From: Nemertoderma westbladi | Taxonomy: Eukaryota > Xenacoelomorpha > Nemertodermatida > Nemertodermatidae | Length of the DNA stretch: 39,254 nt | Assembly (NCBI GenBank): GCA_032718475.1 | Contig: JAUCBJ010003206.1 | Span: forward strand, 1-39,254 | Reading direction: 5' to 3' | Shown: positions 9,647-19,488 of the stretch, piece by piece | Position numbering within the stretch: position 1 is the stretch's first letter | Layout: each line of letters starts with the position of its first letter | Translations under genes and position numbers: made by a program | The notes under the pieces: model-generated | The model's input: the letters and a program-made list of their open reading frames with translations, nothing else | Told to the model about the DNA's origin: nothing | Databases searched by the model: none

Positions 9647-12459
9647 ACTACTACTACTACTAGGATCGGCATGCTGCATTGCAGCTGCATTTTTAAGAAT
9701 GCTGTGCCGGCTTGTCAACAAAATTGCACCGCCACAACTCCCTATCACCCATGACATTTGCTAGATCATCCGCATCTTTAAGGCCAGTGTCCTTTAAGAT
9801 GCGTCTCAAGAAAGTCATGGGCTGTCCACCATGCTTATTTACTCCATGAGGCTGCCAAAGTACAAGATTATGCACTGGCTGGTCCTCACGGCGAAAGCAA
9901 TGTCCTGCAAAGCGGAGGCGATTTTGTTCTAGTGTCAAGCTTGGGGGAACCAATGAGACACCTCCAATGTTATATAGTGTCTGGTTGGAGATGTGTGCAT
10001 TGTACTTGACACAATGTACCCGGCGTAGCATTCTTGTGAATGTGCCATCCAGAGATTTGGTGTCCTCAGCAGTTAGAGCCCAGCATGGACTCCCGTAGAG
10101 GAGTACTGGAACTACTGCTGCTCTAAATAATCGGACCTTAAGTTTCCGATTATTTCTCGGTGACTTCCAAATCCTGGAAAGCCTATTCAAGGCTGCCCAT
10201 GCCTTTCCCTTACGTATTCGAAGGTCCTCACCTGACTTCCGGATCCATGATCCCAGGTAACAGAAGTCGTCCACATGCTCAAGCATACCATCCTTTGAGC
10301 TTATGCTCATCCGATCAGAGACTTGCTGAGGACTTTCAAAGTTAACTGTCAGAATTTTGGTCTTTCTGGAGTTAATAAAAAGACCAACACTAGAAGCAGC
10401 ATGTTCTAATGAGCTGAGGAGCCGCTGGGCTCCCTCTAATGATTCTGAGAGTACTCCTAAGTCATCAGCAAAGTCTAGATCAGTTAGGTACTTGGCAGGA
10501 TTTCCTCGACTTCTGGAGCCAGTAGGTGGAGTTATCATCACCCCATCATCATTATGATGATCTAAGGACATGCGTAGAACATAGTCAACCACAATAATGA
10601 ACAAGAATGGTGCAAGTGTGTCTCCTTGGAGGACGCCCCATAACACTTCAAATGGTTCTGTGTCACCGTCAACAGTAGACACAAATGTTGTCGAACCATC
10701 GTATACTGATCTGATTGCTGCAATAATTTCATCAGGAATCCCATATAATGAAAGTATGCTGAACATACGTGAGCGAGAGACTGAATCAAAGGCCTTGAAG
10801 AAGTCAACAAAGATAACAGCCAGATGCCTGTCTTTCTTTTTTGATAACTCTTCAATTATCCTTCTAAGTGCCAAAATGGGCTCCATGGTCCCACGACCTT
10901 TACGGAACCCATTCTGATTTCCACGTAGCAGTCTCTCAATGGGATCCCTGATGCGATTTAATAGAATTCTATTGTATAGTTTTGCAGCAATCGAGATCAA
11001 TGAGATTCCCCGAAAAGAACCATAGAGTGTTAGGTTGCCCTTCTTGGGAACTGGCACCAACTTATTTGTTTTCATTTCTTGTGGGACTCTTGTTGTACGG
11101 TACATGTCTACTATGATGGGATAGATGAGCTTTAAACACTCAGGTATTTTAAAGACCTCAGGGGGAACACCATCTACTCCACTGGCACGATTGGTCTTAA
11201 TGCTCTTTGCAGCAGCCTTCACTTCTGCAAAGGAGATATCGCCAATGGGAATATCTGGGAGTACAGACTCAGACACTTTTACTTCTATAAAGTTATCAGG
11301 CAATACCCTGTCATTATTGAGGAGCTTTTCAAAGTGGGCTTTCCAACCATTGAGGCGATCGGCTGGTGATTCAGCCTTAACCTTGGTGGTTGGTTGGCTT
11401 TTCCGCCCAGTAAGCAGATTGATCGATTTCCATGCCTGGGATGATTGCCTGCTGTCGTCAGCATCATTGATGGCATCAACCTGTTGGTTTATTAGCTCCT
11501 GTAGATTAACAGAGTACTGCCTGTTCAGGGACCTAGATGCAGCTTTAACTGCATTCTTGGCCGCTGTAGTCTGTTTGAGTCGGGACTCTTTCTGCGCCTT
11601 ATGAAGGTCATTTCGGCACTTCTGAATTTTGTTGTCAGTCCAGGGGGCCCTTTTCCTGTTTCGAGGGTATACAGGAACTGTTTCTGCAGCTGCTAACTTA
11701 ACTGCTTCTGTAAAGGCAGTATAGCCCTCACAGTGATCTGCAGCCTCAGAGGCAAGAGCCTCATACCTGTTGCTCAGCTGTAGTGTGAAGCTGGATCTCA
11801 CACTTGGCTGTTGCAACAGAGAGGACCAGTCATGCCGTGGCAAGGCAGATTTCGTTGTTCTGCTAGCACGCAGACTAAGTCTTACCTTGGCCACAATAAG
11901 GCGGTGATCACTGGAGAAGGGTCGAAGTGTAAATGCATTACAGTCTTGTATAGAGCTCCTGTATTTCCTACGAAACAGAATATGGTCTATCTGGGACTTG
12001 TGACCACTGGGTCCACTATGAGTCCATAGCTTTCCAGTTCGCTTCTTGAACTGGGTTCCAGCCGAAAACAATCCATTTCCAGAGATAAAATCCTGAAGAT
12101 GGACAGAATTTCGGTTAACACTATTGCTATAGACCCAGGGCGATGTAGGTGATTGATGCAGACTTGCATTAAAGTCTCCCAGGAATGTTAAGAATGCATG
12201 CTGATCCACTCCATCAGTTGCTGCTTGTAGATTGTGGTAGAAATTTTCCACCTCCTCTACAGGGGCAACACTAGTTGGAGAGTAGCACACAATCAGAACC
12301 ACCTTAGGAAACTTCTTAGCCAGTCTTCCAGAACATGAGAAGTGGCAACGGATGATGCGGTTAGAGATTTGGTCTATTTTGTCCAATGCTGCATGTGCAG
12401 TTGGATTCATCAATAGACCAATTCCACCATTGCCACTATCATCTGCTGACGCGAGGGCG
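9647..12459 (-). mobile_element. 5'-truncated endonuclease/RT LINE, copy 1
   Basis: A LINE body on the minus strand whose 3' end carries a short (TAG)n microsatellite tail (about 9641-9662), a feature of RTE-type and some other LINEs. It is 5'-truncated inside the endonuclease domain. The body is nearly identical to copy 2 (19448-21883) and is also present as fragment copy 3 (30973-31791). Confidence 0.9.
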
Positions 12460-12530
12460 ACCTGTATGCTAAGCTCGCTTACTTTCGTCGCTCGCCCCAC
12501 AGGACATTGTGTTGTGATCGCTTCTAACAA
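9693..12530 (-). CDS. LINE ORF2-type endonuclease-reverse transcriptase (5'-truncated)
   Basis: The 945-codon frame stays open over the whole remaining element. The first ~23 residues are translated from the flanking 91-bp repeat, so the true element protein begins near residue 24 (about 12459) and lacks the N-terminal endonuclease part. Visible endonuclease motifs are GDFN (118-121), IDHIL (181-185) and SSDH (206-209). RT motifs are FRGISLISIAAKLYN, NQNGFRKGRG, motif A FVDFFKAFDS (574-583), GVLQGDTLAPF (632-642) and motif C FADD (687-690), followed by a YLGSWI thumb region and a C-terminal segment with RLRFAGHCFRRED. This type is often labelled 'craniofacial development protein 2-like' in automatic annotations. 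The open frame and similarity to copy 2 point to recent insertion. Confidence 0.9.
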   Translation of the reverse strand: MLEAITTQCPVGRATKVSELSIQVALASADDSGNGGIGLLMNPTAHAALDKIDQISNRIIRCHFSCSGRLAKKFPKVVLIVCYSPTSVAPVEEVENFYHNLQAATDGVDQHAFLTFLGDFNASLHQSPTSPWVYSNSVNRNSVHLQDFISGNGLFSAGTQFKKRTGKLWTHSGPSGHKSQIDHILFRRKYRSSIQDCNAFTLRPFSSDHRLIVAKVRLSLRASRTTKSALPRHDWSSLLQQPSVRSSFTLQLSNRYEALASEAADHCEGYTAFTEAVKLAAAETVPVYPRNRKRAPWTDNKIQKCRNDLHKAQKESRLKQTTAAKNAVKAASRSLNRQYSVNLQELINQQVDAINDADDSRQSSQAWKSINLLTGRKSQPTTKVKAESPADRLNGWKAHFEKLLNNDRVLPDNFIEVKVSESVLPDIPIGDISFAEVKAAAKSIKTNRASGVDGVPPEVFKIPECLKLIYPIIVDMYRTTRVPQEMKTNKLVPVPKKGNLTLYGSFRGISLISIAAKLYNRILLNRIRDPIERLLRGNQNGFRKGRGTMEPILALRRIIEELSKKKDRHLAVIFVDFFKAFDSVSRSRMFSILSLYGIPDEIIAAIRSVYDGSTTFVSTVDGDTEPFEVLWGVLQGDTLAPFLFIIVVDYVLRMSLDHHNDDGVMITPPTGSRSRGNPAKYLTDLDFADDLGVLSESLEGAQRLLSSLEHAASSVGLFINSRKTKILTVNFESPQQVSDRMSISSKDGMLEHVDDFCYLGSWIRKSGEDLRIRKGKAWAALNRLSRIWKSPRNNRKLKVRLFRAAVVPVLLYGSPCWALTAEDTKSLDGTFTRMLRRVHCVKYNAHISNQTLYNIGGVSLVPPSLTLEQNRLRFAGHCFRREDQPVHNLVLWQPHGVNKHGGQPMTFLRRILKDTGLKDADDLANVMGDRELWRCNFVDKPAQHS

Positions 12531-12550
12531 AGGCTGTTTTTTCCATTACT
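12460..12550. repeat. 91-bp direct repeat, right flank of LINE copy 1
   Basis: The partner of 9556-9646, identical over 91 bases. Beyond it the sequence returns to unrelated AT-rich DNA (CTGTGTTTGAAATG). Confidence 0.85.
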
Positions 12551-13734
12551 CTGTGTTTGAAATGATTCAGGAATGAAAACCACATACTGTACTATTCTGA
12601 ATAAAATAAAGTCGTTTGTAACACATACAGTACTCAATTTTTTTGGGTAACCATATAACCAACCAATTGTAAATAAAATTACGTTTTATACATATTACTG
12701 TAAGTTCAATGGAATCCTATTCCGTGTGTGCCGTTAGTTCAGTAGAATTCAATCCTCCGAGCGCCATTGTTCATATGTCGACTGGGGTATATCGAATTAA
12801 CGGTTATCTTGCAACTCCTCGCGTCGTGGAAGGTTGGTCCAATTGGATAATGTGTGAAGATACTGTAATGCATAATAATAAATTGTGTTAATGAAACTAA
12901 TTACTGTTAACTAGTGGCGTGCAAGCAAGCGGGATGTAAATCGTCAATCTTCAGAACACTTCCTATAAATTAATTACTTGGCAACCTTATCGATTTATAC
13001 TAAGCCTGTATAGAAATCCATTACATAAGCCATTTTTCATCATGAACACAAGCTGTAATTAGTGTTATTTTACCATTGCGTCTATGGCATATGACCTACT
13101 ATAGGTACGATCCGCCAAGCTGCTGCAAAGCCCCTAAATTTAGTGGGCCAGTTATTTATCGTAGATGGAACCCCAGAAAGAATGTCAGGCGCGTCGAAAG
13201 TACTTGTCCCTTAACTTAAATTATGTCCTCTTTCAGATGAGGCAAATAAAAATTTAATAGCTCCAGTAGTTTTTGAGATATGAGGAGTTCTTGGCTCCCA
13301 TACCATATCAACCTCCTTTCGGAATTGACAAAATTACACAAAATACATCACCCTTCAAAGACTTGGGTATAACCATGAAACCATACTATGCTTTTTTGTT
13401 TTGTTGAATTCATTATTAGTAATCGAAAGCACGATTAGAAGCAAAATTTTTATTTGTTTATCAATATAATATACTAAAAGAGCACCAAAAGAGCAAGTAG
13501 CACTTTTTTCAAAAGTAGTAATTGGCCGTACAGTTTTGCTACTGAGGTTTTAGAATGTGCTGATTTCATTGGGGAGATTTATTCATCTGCATCAAACATA
13601 TCGAAGAGTTGTGTAATATAACAACATAGCCATACATATTGTTATATTAGTTATTAGTCAGTTTTTTTGCCCATGGAGCACGAAAAAAACAAGTAGTGGA
13701 AATATGATAATGAAAAATCACCACGAAAACAAAT

Positions 13735-14445
13735 TGATTTTATGACCATATAGGTTTTTTGGGATGCTGATCACGAATATGACACTGAAAAATATCCTAC
13801 CTTGTTGATTACGGCTTTTTTCGATACGTGTCAATGGTGCGCACGAAAAATACAACTAACACAAAATTGATAATCAAAAATCATTACCAAATCAATCTAA
13901 TTTTATGACATTATGGGTTTTCTGGGACGCTGATCACGAATATGACACTCAACAATATCGTATTATCCAACCAAATTTGATTTTTGCCGTTTGAAATTTT
14001 ATGCTACTTGTATTTTTCGTCCCACCAGACAAACACCAAAAACGATAGTTGCGTTACCATGTTTTTAACGAATTGTATCGTTATCAGCGCTTTGAAAACC
14101 AGTATAGCTTCAGAATTACCAAACCAAAGGCAAAATTTAACAGTTTGAAATTTTTTCTACTTGTACTTTCCGTTCTGCGGCACCAGAATGGCACCAAAAT
14201 TGGGTTTGCACATACCAGAAATATTTATAACTACTTTCATCGTGATCAGCGACCTCGAAAACCCATATACGTTCAGAATTATCAAACCAAACACAAAATG
14301 TTTAGTTTGACAGATTTTTACTTGTATTTGTCGTCCTGGGAGGACAAAATAGCACCAAAAATGATTGATGCATTGCCAGAAAATATTTTTAACAAGTTTT
14401 ATCGTGATCAGCGTCCTCGAAATCCCTTATACCATCAAAATTGTA
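13735..14445. repeat. Degenerate ~165-175-bp repeats in both orientations
   Basis: Two units (13738-13797 and 13910-13970) share a core of the type TTTTATGACCATATAGG and TGATCACGAATATGACACT. At least two further units (about 14238-14280 and 14398-14440) carry the same core inverted (ATCGTGATCAGCG-CCTCGAAA); a fourth near 14082-14130 is more diverged. The change of orientation near 14000 makes the block a large imperfect palindrome. Confidence 0.7.
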
Positions 14446-14460
14446 ATTTTTGAGGCCAAG

Positions 14461-15744
14461 ATCTAAAAAATTCTAAGTAATTCCCCCCCCCCCCCCCCCC
14501 CACGGGTCAATTAAGTACTGTAGTAATATAGCCCGGGCCAGATAGCAGATAGTGTTAAACGTACCGGTAACTCAGGTTTCGTTACGTAAATGAATATGAA
14601 TCTCTTAATTCCGCATCAAACACATACAGTAGTAGAGTACAGTAGAGAAAATAAAAGTACTGTATCACTTCCTCAAATCATTAAACGACACTATATTCCC
14701 GGATAGTTAATAATAATTCCCCTAAATAATATCAGTTCCTCATTATATTGAAAGTCGTAATATTAATTTATCTCAGCATTTCTATTATGTATCAATAACC
14801 TTTGTCTATTAAATCCAAGACAGTAAGAAGCGAACACTGTTAAGGTGGCCAGTGGCCACGCATACTGTCTTACTGTACTTGAGATCCTCCGAAAGGGCCG
14901 ATATGTCCTCCGGGGTCTCAGTTAGGAGTCCCGCTGGTTTAGGAAGGAGAATAACACCTAGCGTCATGGTTCTTAAAGAATAACCGGCCCCTCCAACCCC
15001 AAGTCCAGCAGTAGCTCCTTCATCTCTACATCAGATAAAGCAAATAATTTTACTCTCCTTCGTGAATTTCGATGGACGATGGACGGTATATTCTTTTTAC
15101 TGGCGGTCTCCGAGGAATTTGAGGCATTTAGCACACTGAAGTCGGAACAGATTCCGGGTTTACAGAATATATATCGCCCGTCGAAATTTACAAATGTTAG
15201 TGGAACCGGAAGGTCCTGGTGTTATCTGTTTTGAAGAAGACCCCTGACGAGTCGAACTAAGTAAGTGCCACTGTAGACCAAGCGCGCGAGCCGCATCTAT
15301 ACACACAGCACTTTCCAACTATAACTGCTACGGCCTGCATACAGATTCAGAGAGCCTAGGCCTACTATGTCCATACCAAGAATAGGCCCCCGTGGCACCG
15401 TGGCTACCAGCCCGTGTGTAGAGGTGATAATAAATAGTCATATAAAAACACGTACGGACGTAATCAGGTAATGTAATAATGATAAGGCATTTAATGCATA
15501 ACACAGTAACAGCATAATGCAGTCATCACTCAGCAGTAATGTAATGCCTAACGCAGTAGTGCAGTACAATGCACATACCACCACCACATAGTGGTAGTGG
15601 TAGTGGTACTACTACTGAAAAATCCACTACATTATCGGACCAGTACCAGCTGTACTGATATAGAAGTGCACTGGCTTGCACTTAAAATTTTCGACTGACA
15701 CATTGGCCATTTTTGAAAATACCACAATTTTATAAACCTTGCCA
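14461..15744. other. Gene-free interior with C tract and TGG/ACC microsatellite
   Basis: A run of 19 C lies at 14483-14501. 15578-15620 contains facing ACCACCACCACAT and AGTGGTAGTGGTAGTGG microsatellites that can pair. 14830-15370 is moderately GC-rich but has no open frame with recognisable content. Confidence 0.4.
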
Positions 15745-16310
15745 ATGAAATCAGCACATTCTAAAACCTCAGTAGCCAAACTATAAGACCAAATTTACCA
15801 CTTTCGGCTATTTGAAAATTTCGAGCTACTTTTAATTTTTTGGTGCTCTTTTAGTGTTTATTATAAAATAAACAATGATGATTTTATTCTAATTTTGCTT
15901 TCGATTACTAATAATTAATTCGAAAAACCAAAAAAGTGTTCGCGCTTTTAGACCTTTTAGCAGTTAACCTGCCAATTTAAATGTCCTTTTAATTATAAAT
16001 CGACTTTTGCCCTTACCAATTACCTAGTGTATTGAATTTACATCCGCCGAAGCCAGTCCGTGCACGGCGTATGACCCACTGTGTGGGAGACTGGATTCGG
16101 GTCCAGAGAAAGTTATTGCGGTGTAGGCTACTTTGTATTATTCGATTGATCGCTACTATATAATCTCCAACAACTATATTTACTTTCGGGGAAATATTAA
16201 CAGTTCCTTTTGGACGTGGCGCTTTAAGTATAAAACAGAGTTATGACTTACACTAATCACAACTAGATGGCTATGGAATCTCGTAAATAGCACATTCTTT
16301 AGGAGTTGCT

Positions 16311-17040
16311 TTATTAACCTTCACACGACTTCACACTACTCCACACTAATTCACACTAATTTGCCGACCGTCACTGATTCTGATCATATATAAGGAGGAT
16401 TGCAACTGACACACTTAGGGATTATGAAATAGCATTTAATCCACACAAAAACCACTATAATTTGAGTCGCAGTTGCTACCGGTAGACCCTTCTGCTTACC
16501 TCAGTAATTAAGAAACTTGAGGGGTTTACGATTATTTATCTGTATTCTCCAAATATAACATCCATTAATATAAACAGCAATTAACAACAATATAAAACAG
16601 CATTAAAACAGTGCGGTGAACAGTCAGTATGTGTTCATGAAGTTCAGTATGATAAGGTGCGGTTTGTGCCGATGTTCAGTTAATAGATTTACGTTCTTAT
16701 AACTCCAGCCATCAGATATTCTTGGGCCAAAGTCTGAAACGTCTGTACTTAGTACTGATTCCCGAAAGGAATAGGATTCTCAGAAAAACTATAACTGCGC
16801 ATGCGCCAATTTCCACAGGTAGGTCTCTATTGGCATAACTGGGAAGATTGCTCTAATTGGCTGAATAGGCCCAAACAAAGAAACCTCCACGTACACAAAG
16901 AATCAGCTGACAGATTTCGTCATCTTGGTTCTAATTTCTGACCGACGCGTAGTTGAACAATTTTAGGCCTTTTTTAGAGTATTCAGTGCATTGCATAAAA
17001 ATGACTTGTTATGTCCGCAAAAGCTTTTACACCGCAAATA
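16311..17040. repeat. Dispersed repeat, copy B (3' flank of the exonuclease-like gene)
   Basis: Related to 1-870 in the same order and orientation, with TTCACAC-type short repeats at its start (16319-16355), a TATA box at 16387-16393 followed by CTGACACACTTAGGG, and the 17-base identity at 17016-17032. It lies between the stop codon of the minus-strand gene (17116) and a TTTATT (AATAAA on the minus strand) near 16310, which could serve as that gene's poly(A) signal. Confidence 0.6.
16387..16393 (+). promoter_or_regulatory. TATA box in dispersed repeat copy B
   Basis: TATATAA followed by GGAGGATTG and CTGACACACTTAGGG at the same spacing as in copy A (52-83). It faces the 3' end of the minus-strand gene. 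Confidence 0.4.
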
Positions 17041-17115
17041 TTTACAGAAAATGGGATTTAAGTCTATAAAATATAAAAAATCACAGTTTCTAATATACAA
17101 AAATACTCTAAACTA

Positions 17116-19002
17116 TCAGTCCTTCTTTCGCGAACGGCGTTTACGGAGTTTTTTAAGACTAGTAAGAGTCCTTTTCTCTTTGGGGCGAGCCACTTTACTA
17201 GGAGGGCTATAACTCCTGGGGGAAGGGTGCAATACGATAGCATCAGAAGGTTTTGGATTACAATCAGTATATCCGCCGGTCGCGGTACCCAGTTGATCGA
17301 TGTCGACATCGGTGGATCGAGGGTGAACAACCTTTAGAGCTCGTTTCAGGATGGCAGCTCTTACTGGTCCTTGATGGGTCGTTTGCACGACAGCGGTAGG
17401 TTGACCGTGTGTAGCGAGAAATTTCCTCGGTTTGATTGTTCTCTCTAATTCGCGTTCTCTGGCTTTATATTCATATGGTCTTCTATGAACTTCTTGTAAC
17501 TCAGGATGTGAGTTTATGAACAAGTCACCGTATTCCGGATCTTGGCGGATGAAGTTGATCAAGTTATAAGAATCCGGGTTATTGGGATTAATATTCCTCA
17601 GATATTTGCGAACGTATTTGGTTGAAATGTTCTCACCAACACGTTTCATCAGTTCGTAACTGGGGGTGCGATATTTTTGTTCAACGGAGGAAAAGAGGTA
17701 TGGGTGAAATGCATAAACTCCTTCATATATACGTCCTGGATAGTATCGGTGACGTGATTCGCAATGGAGATCTGATGTAAGATCTGATAATGCTTCCCAA
17801 GATCTGATGTAACACAAGGTAACTATTTCATCTACGCTTTCTAGATCTCGATTGAGAGGGCAATCGAAACTTGCATGTCCTTTGAATTGACAGTGGTGAC
17901 ATTGAGTCATAAATTGATGACAAACTGCAAAAATGTGTAGATTATTGAGTCTACAATAAGCACAATAAATCTCCATAATAGGTTGGTCTTTAAAGTAGGA
18001 GCAGGGTTTGCTGGAATCCGTTGGGGTAAAGTGATCCCGTGATGCACATAATCGGCAACATTTCCTAGAAATGTAATTGGCATGCCGATAATCATATGCC
18101 GTGAGACATTGTGGACCTTGATACCATTCCAACACATAATCATTATCGCTACTCCTGGATGCTGCAGGTTGAATGTCTTCAGATTCCAAGCAAATTGGTT
18201 CTTCTTCAACTTGCTTAGCTGCGATAGATGTAGCTGTTTTCTCAAGGGAACCCACCGTTTGAACTTCCACAATAGAATAACCTGTGGGGATTTGGGGTCT
18301 TTGTATAACAGATGAATGTAGATTCTGTATACAAACGTCATACAAACGAATGGCAAATCCAGCGCTGTCCAACTTCTCAGCAGCGTAATCTCTCAGGCTG
18401 AGTTTGGTCAAATCGCGGTCTTTAAACTGACTGTCAACGTTACGGAACGGAGTCAGAGAGCGCCTAAAGCATTCGAATCTGATGAATTTATTGTGTTCAT
18501 CTAACTTAGCGAGTTTAGTTCCAAGCACTAAGGGATGAGCGCGTATAGTTCGACTGCACACATCGGCTAGCCAACTGGCAAGTGCGGCATTCTCGAAGAT
18601 GGTATATATAGCTAATGAGGGACGGAGTGGAACACTCATAAAGCTATAAATGACTCGGGGCGCTGTTAATGGTCCATCGAAATATAATCGAGAATAAGGG
18701 TCGCCATATATTTGTTGATAACTGACAGGATTTCCAACTTTAAAATTCCATCCGTATTCTTGGAAGGCAAGATGTCCGATAGAGGTTCTTTGTACTTTAT
18801 TGATTCCCCTCGGTGTATTGGCATACATAGTTCGGAAGAAACCTCGGCCTTCTGCCCATGGTGCAATCAGTTGGGTGTCTACGAAAGGATATGGGATATT
18901 CTCCATATTTCTAAAGTCATTTGGGAAATCTCCATAAACAGCTGAACCGACTTTAATTATTCTCTCGTCAAACAGCATCTCAAGGACTGGCTGGGGTAGC
19001 AT
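17116..19002 (-). CDS. DEDD-exonuclease-like, triple zinc-knuckle protein (5' end split by a transposon)
   Basis: The 628-residue open frame ends in a Lys/Arg-rich tail (PKEKRTLTSLKKLRKRRSRKKD region, likely nuclear). Residues ~6-145 follow the order of a 3'-5' exonuclease fold: IIKVGSAVYGDF (15-26), VDTQL (41-45, motif II-like Asp42), SIGHLAFQEYGW (74-85) and VIYSFMSVPLRPSLAIY (117-133). At the motif III Tyr-x3-Asp position the Asp is missing (YSFMS), so catalysis is doubtful. Three Cys/His clusters follow: C316-C319-H324-C334, C347-C350-H356-C361 and C368-C371-H376-C381, the last a classic CCHC knuckle that suggests nucleic-acid binding. The annotated ATG is not the original start: a 9-bp-TSD element sits 14 bp upstream, and the frame continues open at 22319 onward. 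No full-length family is recognised. It could be a transposon-borne or domesticated gene. Confidence 0.6.
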   Translation of the reverse strand: MLPQPVLEMLFDERIIKVGSAVYGDFPNDFRNMENIPYPFVDTQLIAPWAEGRGFFRTMYANTPRGINKVQRTSIGHLAFQEYGWNFKVGNPVSYQQIYGDPYSRLYFDGPLTAPRVIYSFMSVPLRPSLAIYTIFENAALASWLADVCSRTIRAHPLVLGTKLAKLDEHNKFIRFECFRRSLTPFRNVDSQFKDRDLTKLSLRDYAAEKLDSAGFAIRLYDVCIQNLHSSVIQRPQIPTGYSIVEVQTVGSLEKTATSIAAKQVEEEPICLESEDIQPAASRSSDNDYVLEWYQGPQCLTAYDYRHANYISRKCCRLCASRDHFTPTDSSKPCSYFKDQPIMEIYCAYCRLNNLHIFAVCHQFMTQCHHCQFKGHASFDCPLNRDLESVDEIVTLCYIRSWEALSDLTSDLHCESRHRYYPGRIYEGVYAFHPYLFSSVEQKYRTPSYELMKRVGENISTKYVRKYLRNINPNNPDSYNLINFIRQDPEYGDLFINSHPELQEVHRRPYEYKARERELERTIKPRKFLATHGQPTAVVQTTHQGPVRAAILKRALKVVHPRSTDVDIDQLGTATGGYTDCNPKPSDAIVLHPSPRSYSPPSKVARPKEKRTLTSLKKLRKRRSRKKD

Positions 19003-19007
19003 AGATC

Positions 19008-19016
19008 CATCTATAC
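19008..19016. repeat. 9-bp target-site duplication, left
   Basis: CATCTATAC, identical to 22319-22327. The two copies bracket the long-TIR element exactly. Confidence 0.85.
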
Positions 19017-19436
19017 GGATAGTTGGAAATTAAGCACACAATCAAACACAACCAAACACACCCAAACACAATCAAACACAGTCCAAATGTTAACCAATTT
19101 TGTCAAACACAGTCCAAATCGGAAACCCAAGGTAATTCTACTTCAGTTTGTATAAAAATTATTTTCAAAATGTCCGTATAATGCCACTATTATTGCCAAT
19201 TTATATCTCAACGCACAGCTGGACTGGTTGCTAGGCACTAGTGACGTTGGCCTTATATCCCCTGTACACTGATGTACGTACAGTACAGCCTCTGGTAGAG
19301 GTAGGCAAGGCATATTTCAGTATTGCTATCACATACCGGCTGACCGGTAATTTGCGGTAATCGAAATTTGCAGTACTGCAGTAGCCCTAGCTGCCTAGCC
19401 CTACAGACAGACAGAATAGATTAGGCCTACTGGATT

Positions 19437-19447
19437 ACGGGTACCAT
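19437..19447. repeat. 11-bp target-site duplication of LINE copy 2
   Basis: ACGGGTACCAT is repeated at 21902-21912. It lies in the short core between the TIR arms, proving that LINE copy 2 entered the element after it had formed. Confidence 0.8.
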
Positions 19448-19488
19448 TACTACTACTAGGATCGGCATGCTGCATTGCAGCTGCATTT

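Larger units (their letters stand above)
12915..16045. mobile_element. Diverged inverted-arm region (foldback-like)
   Basis: About 13395-13580 and 15745-15935 are inverted copies of each other; they share the words GAGGTTTTAGAATGTGCTGA, TTAGTAATCGAAAGCA and ACTAAAAGAGCACCAAAA. Weaker similarity may extend outward to GGGATGTAAAT (about 12930) and ATTTACATCCGCC (about 16040). I find no clear target duplication and no transposase. It could be an old long-TIR element filled with satellite-like repeats, or two inverted copies of one repeat. Confidence 0.45.

Noticed and set aside
10160-12576. Plus-strand ORFs over LINE copies 1 and 2
   Set aside because: Shadows opposite the reverse transcriptase; both copies show the same shadows.
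14049-14453. 134-codon plus-strand ORF
   Set aside because: It lies wholly in the ~170-bp repeat block and its peptide repeats follow the DNA repeats.
16060-16115. tRNA gene suggested by CTGGATTCGGGTCCAG (T-arm/B-box-like)
   Set aside because: The loop is one base short, and no matching D arm, anticodon arm or acceptor stem is found upstream.
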